From: an archaeon
GTDB taxonomy: Archaea > Nanobdellota > Nanobdellia > SCGC-AAA011-G17 > PNOQ01
Assembly (NCBI GenBank): GCA_021107835.1
Contig: JAIOSD010000059.1
Location: 1-5,965, forward strand
Direction of reading: 5' to 3'
DNA length: 5,965 nucleotides
The notes beneath the pieces are model-generated. The model did not search any database. It was not told the origin of the DNA and saw only the letters and a list, made by a program, of their open reading frames with translations. Of the stretch, positions 4,913 to 5,965 are shown one piece after another (within the stretch, counting starts at the first letter, position 1; the number at the start of each line of letters is the position of its first letter). A program made the position numbers and the translations under genes.

Positions 4913-4916
4913 GAGT

Positions 4917-4926
4917 ATCACCTACC
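4917..4926 (-). promoter_or_regulatory. Strong Shine-Dalgarno for the first membrane-protein gene
   Basis: On the minus strand this reads GGTAGGTGAT, nearly the full complement of the archaeal 16S rRNA 3' end (consensus GGAGGTGAT). It ends 4 bases before the ATG at 4912 and settles the start choice. Several other genes in the window lack such a site. Confidence 0.75.
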
Positions 4927-4947
4927 TTTGTTTAATTTTTATTTTTC

Positions 4948-4959
4948 CTATTTAAATAG
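4948..4959 (-). promoter_or_regulatory. Palindromic TATA box, likely for the membrane-protein operon
   Basis: CTATTTAAATAG is a perfect 12-base palindrome. On the minus strand it is preceded by a purine-rich AAGAAAA, a plausible TFB element, and would start RNA near 4928, giving a short leader that contains the Shine-Dalgarno. On the plus strand it lies about 67 bases before the nuclease ATG, so it is less likely to drive that gene. Confidence 0.5.
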
Positions 4960-4980
4960 TTTTCTTAAGTATATACTGCA

Positions 4981-4999
4981 CTTAAATAATCTTTAAAAC
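4981..4999 (+). promoter_or_regulatory. TATA-like boxes upstream of the Fe-S nuclease
   Basis: Two candidates lie here: CTTAAATAAT (4981-4990), about 36 bases before the ATG at 5021, and CTTTAAAAC (4991-4999), about 26 bases before it. The second gives a leaderless transcript as at other genes in the window; the first gives a leader of roughly ten bases. I cannot choose between them. Confidence 0.4.
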
Positions 5000-5020
5000 C
5001 AGGTTGGGTTTAAGGATTGG

Positions 5021-5839
5021 ATGGCCGCAAGAATACAGAGTCCAAATTCAATAAATACTTACAAACAGTGTCCAAGGAAATACTATTATCAATATATTTT
5101 AAAAATAGATAGAAAAATTGGATCTATCCATTTACAAAGGGGATCTATTGCTCATTCTGTTTTAGAAGATTTTTTTACTATTGATATATCAAATATACAT
5201 AGTGATCATTATGAGTTTGAGTTGAAAGTTATTTTACAAAATTTGTTAAAACAGAAATGGCAAAATGGGAAGGACGAATTTGCTAAATTGGATTTGACTG
5301 AAGATCAATTATTATTTTATTTTGAAGAAACTAAGATGATGGTTAATAATTGGTTTAATAATTTTTTGAAAGTTTTAAAACCAAAAATTATGGTTTATGG
5401 ATTAAAAGAAGGATTTAATATTGTTAAGCCAATAACAGAAATGCATTTTATTTCTCAAGCACATCAAGTACAAGGTTTTGTTGATGCAATCCATGAAATA
5501 GATGGGAAGGTTAGTGTTATGGATTACAAAACTTCTAAAAGAGAGAAAATAACTGAAGAATATAGATTGCAGTTGGCAATTTATGCTTTGCTTTATCAAG
5601 AAAAATATGGTAAGTTGCCTCATTTAGTTGGTGTTGATTTTTTAAGGCACAAACCACATTATTTAGAAGTTGATGATGAATTACTTAGGTTTGCTAAGCG
5701 GGAGTGTAAGGTTATTCAAGAGAATACTATTTCTGATGATATTGATGATTACTCTATAAAAGAAGGTGTCCTTTGTCGATACTGTGACTTTTATGATATT
5801 TGTTTTGGTCAGAAAACTATTCACGATTTTGAAAAATAG
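5021..5839 (+). CDS. Cas4/RecB-like PD-(D/E)XK nuclease with Fe-S cluster ligands
   Basis: This 272-residue protein belongs to the RecB/Cas4 group of PD-(D/E)XK nucleases, which cut or resect DNA ends. The N-terminal SPNSINTYKQCPRKYYYQY carries C17. C252, C255 and C261 in the CxxCx5C pattern at the C-terminus would complete a 4Fe-4S site as in Cas4 and AddB. Catalytic residues are H45 in RGSIAH with E49 after it, D155 in GFVDAIHE, D168 and K170 in MDYKTSK, and Q184/Y188 in the QLAIY motif. All are intact, so an active enzyme is expected. No CRISPR array, cas gene or helicase lies in the window. It is therefore a stand-alone member, perhaps for DNA repair or recombination; Cas4 itself is usually nearer 200 residues and lacks this long middle region (about 60-130). 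Cytoplasmic; no signal peptide. The ATG choice fits the TATA-like box and the motif right after it. Confidence 0.9.
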   Translation: MAARIQSPNSINTYKQCPRKYYYQYILKIDRKIGSIHLQRGSIAHSVLEDFFTIDISNIHSDHYEFELKVILQNLLKQKWQNGKDEFAKLDLTEDQLLFYFEETKMMVNNWFNNFLKVLKPKIMVYGLKEGFNIVKPITEMHFISQAHQVQGFVDAIHEIDGKVSVMDYKTSKREKITEEYRLQLAIYALLYQEKYGKLPHLVGVDFLRHKPHYLEVDDELLRFAKRECKVIQENTISDDIDDYSIKEGVLCRYCDFYDICFGQKTIHDFEK

Positions 5840-5842
5840 GAA

Positions 5843-5852
5843 GATTTATATA
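5843..5852 (+). promoter_or_regulatory. TATA box of the winged-helix gene
   Basis: ATTTATATAG is centred about 28 bases before the ATG at 5876, with purine-rich AGGAAG before it. It begins 4 bases after the nuclease stop, so the next gene has its own promoter and is probably leaderless. Confidence 0.55.
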
Positions 5853-5875
5853 GTATCGGTTCATTATTAATCCAT

Positions 5876-5965
5876 ATGGTTCAAAAAAGAAACAATCTAA
5901 AATTAGAAATAGTAGAGTTACTAATTAGAAAAAATTTTCATGTTAGAGCCATTGCCCAAAGCCTA
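5876..5965 (+). CDS. Winged-helix DNA-binding protein, N-terminal fragment (runs off window)
   Basis: Thirty codons are visible before the window ends, starting MVQKRNNLKLEIVELLIRKN. LKLEIVELLIRKNFHVRAIAQSL reads as helix 1 and helix 2 of a winged helix-turn-helix, with the recognition helix just outside the window. Such domains are found in archaeal transcription regulators and, in some archaea, fused to a nucleotidyltransferase or other C-terminal domain. Which applies here cannot be decided. The ATG is supported by the TATA box at -28. Confidence 0.65.
   Translation, partial: MVQKRNNLKLEIVELLIRKNFHVRAIAQSL

Noticed and set aside
4520..4988. 12-base direct repeat TGCACTTAAATA at 4520-4531 and 4977-4988 around the two membrane-protein genes
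   Set aside because: It could be a mobile-element footprint, but a 12-base AT-rich match is expected by chance in nearly 6 kb, one copy lies inside a coding region, and no terminal inverted repeats or recombinase accompany it.
5402..5623. Minus-strand open frame inside the nuclease gene
   Set aside because: It lies opposite the catalytic PD-(D/E)XK motifs and shows no domain of its own.
1..5965. CRISPR array, riboswitch or insertion sequence
   Set aside because: I saw no regularly spaced repeats, no long structured leader, and no transposase or terminal inverted repeats; the intergenic gaps are mostly under 110 bases.

Overview
The window looks like chromosomal DNA from an uncultivated, strongly AT-rich archaeon, most likely of the DPANN type (Woesearchaeota or Pacearchaeota are my best guesses from protein style; no marker here fixes the phylum). 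Archaeal signs are direct: a stand-alone Kae1 (KEOPS subunit), a XerA-like recombinase tail, a DRG/OBG-like TGS-domain protein, a tRNA-Leu with no encoded CCA, and TATA-like boxes about 24-28 bases upstream of several start codons, which suggests mostly leaderless transcripts.

Layout. Bases 1-287 are the 3' end of a XerA-like tyrosine recombinase. Kae1 follows after 3 bases (291-1265), then a 98-residue protein with a CxxC at each end (1300-1596). Its stop codon abuts the stop codon of a convergent minus-strand gene (1597-2640) for a short secreted RHS protein: signal peptide, one RHS core, a PT-TG-like pretoxin segment and an unassigned C-terminal candidate toxin domain. Upstream of it, also on minus, is a shortened TGS-domain GTPase-like gene (2672-3517) whose start must be moved well inside its longest open frame. 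Divergent from this is a plus-strand two-gene unit (3612-4169 and 4166-4366): an AbiEii/MNT-like nucleotidyltransferase and a 66-residue basic partner overlapping it by 4 bases. Next come tRNA-Leu(CAA) (4413-4496), two tandem minus-strand genes for paralogous two-helix membrane proteins (4505-4687 and 4691-4912), a plus-strand Cas4/RecB-like Fe-S nuclease (5021-5839), and the first 30 codons of a winged-helix protein (5876 to the window end).

Housekeeping functions (tRNA t6A modification, translation-linked GTPase, tRNA-Leu, chromosome-dimer recombinase) are interspersed with probable conflict genes: the secreted RHS protein and the nucleotidyltransferase pair. The most interesting items are the miniature exported polymorphic toxin in an archaeon with no obvious same-strand immunity gene, the nucleotidyltransferase/small-protein pair behind an (AAAC)4 leader, and the GTPase that keeps its P-loop but has lost recognisable G3 and G4 motifs. 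There is no gene-free stretch longer than 300 bases, and I see no CRISPR array, insertion sequence or riboswitch.
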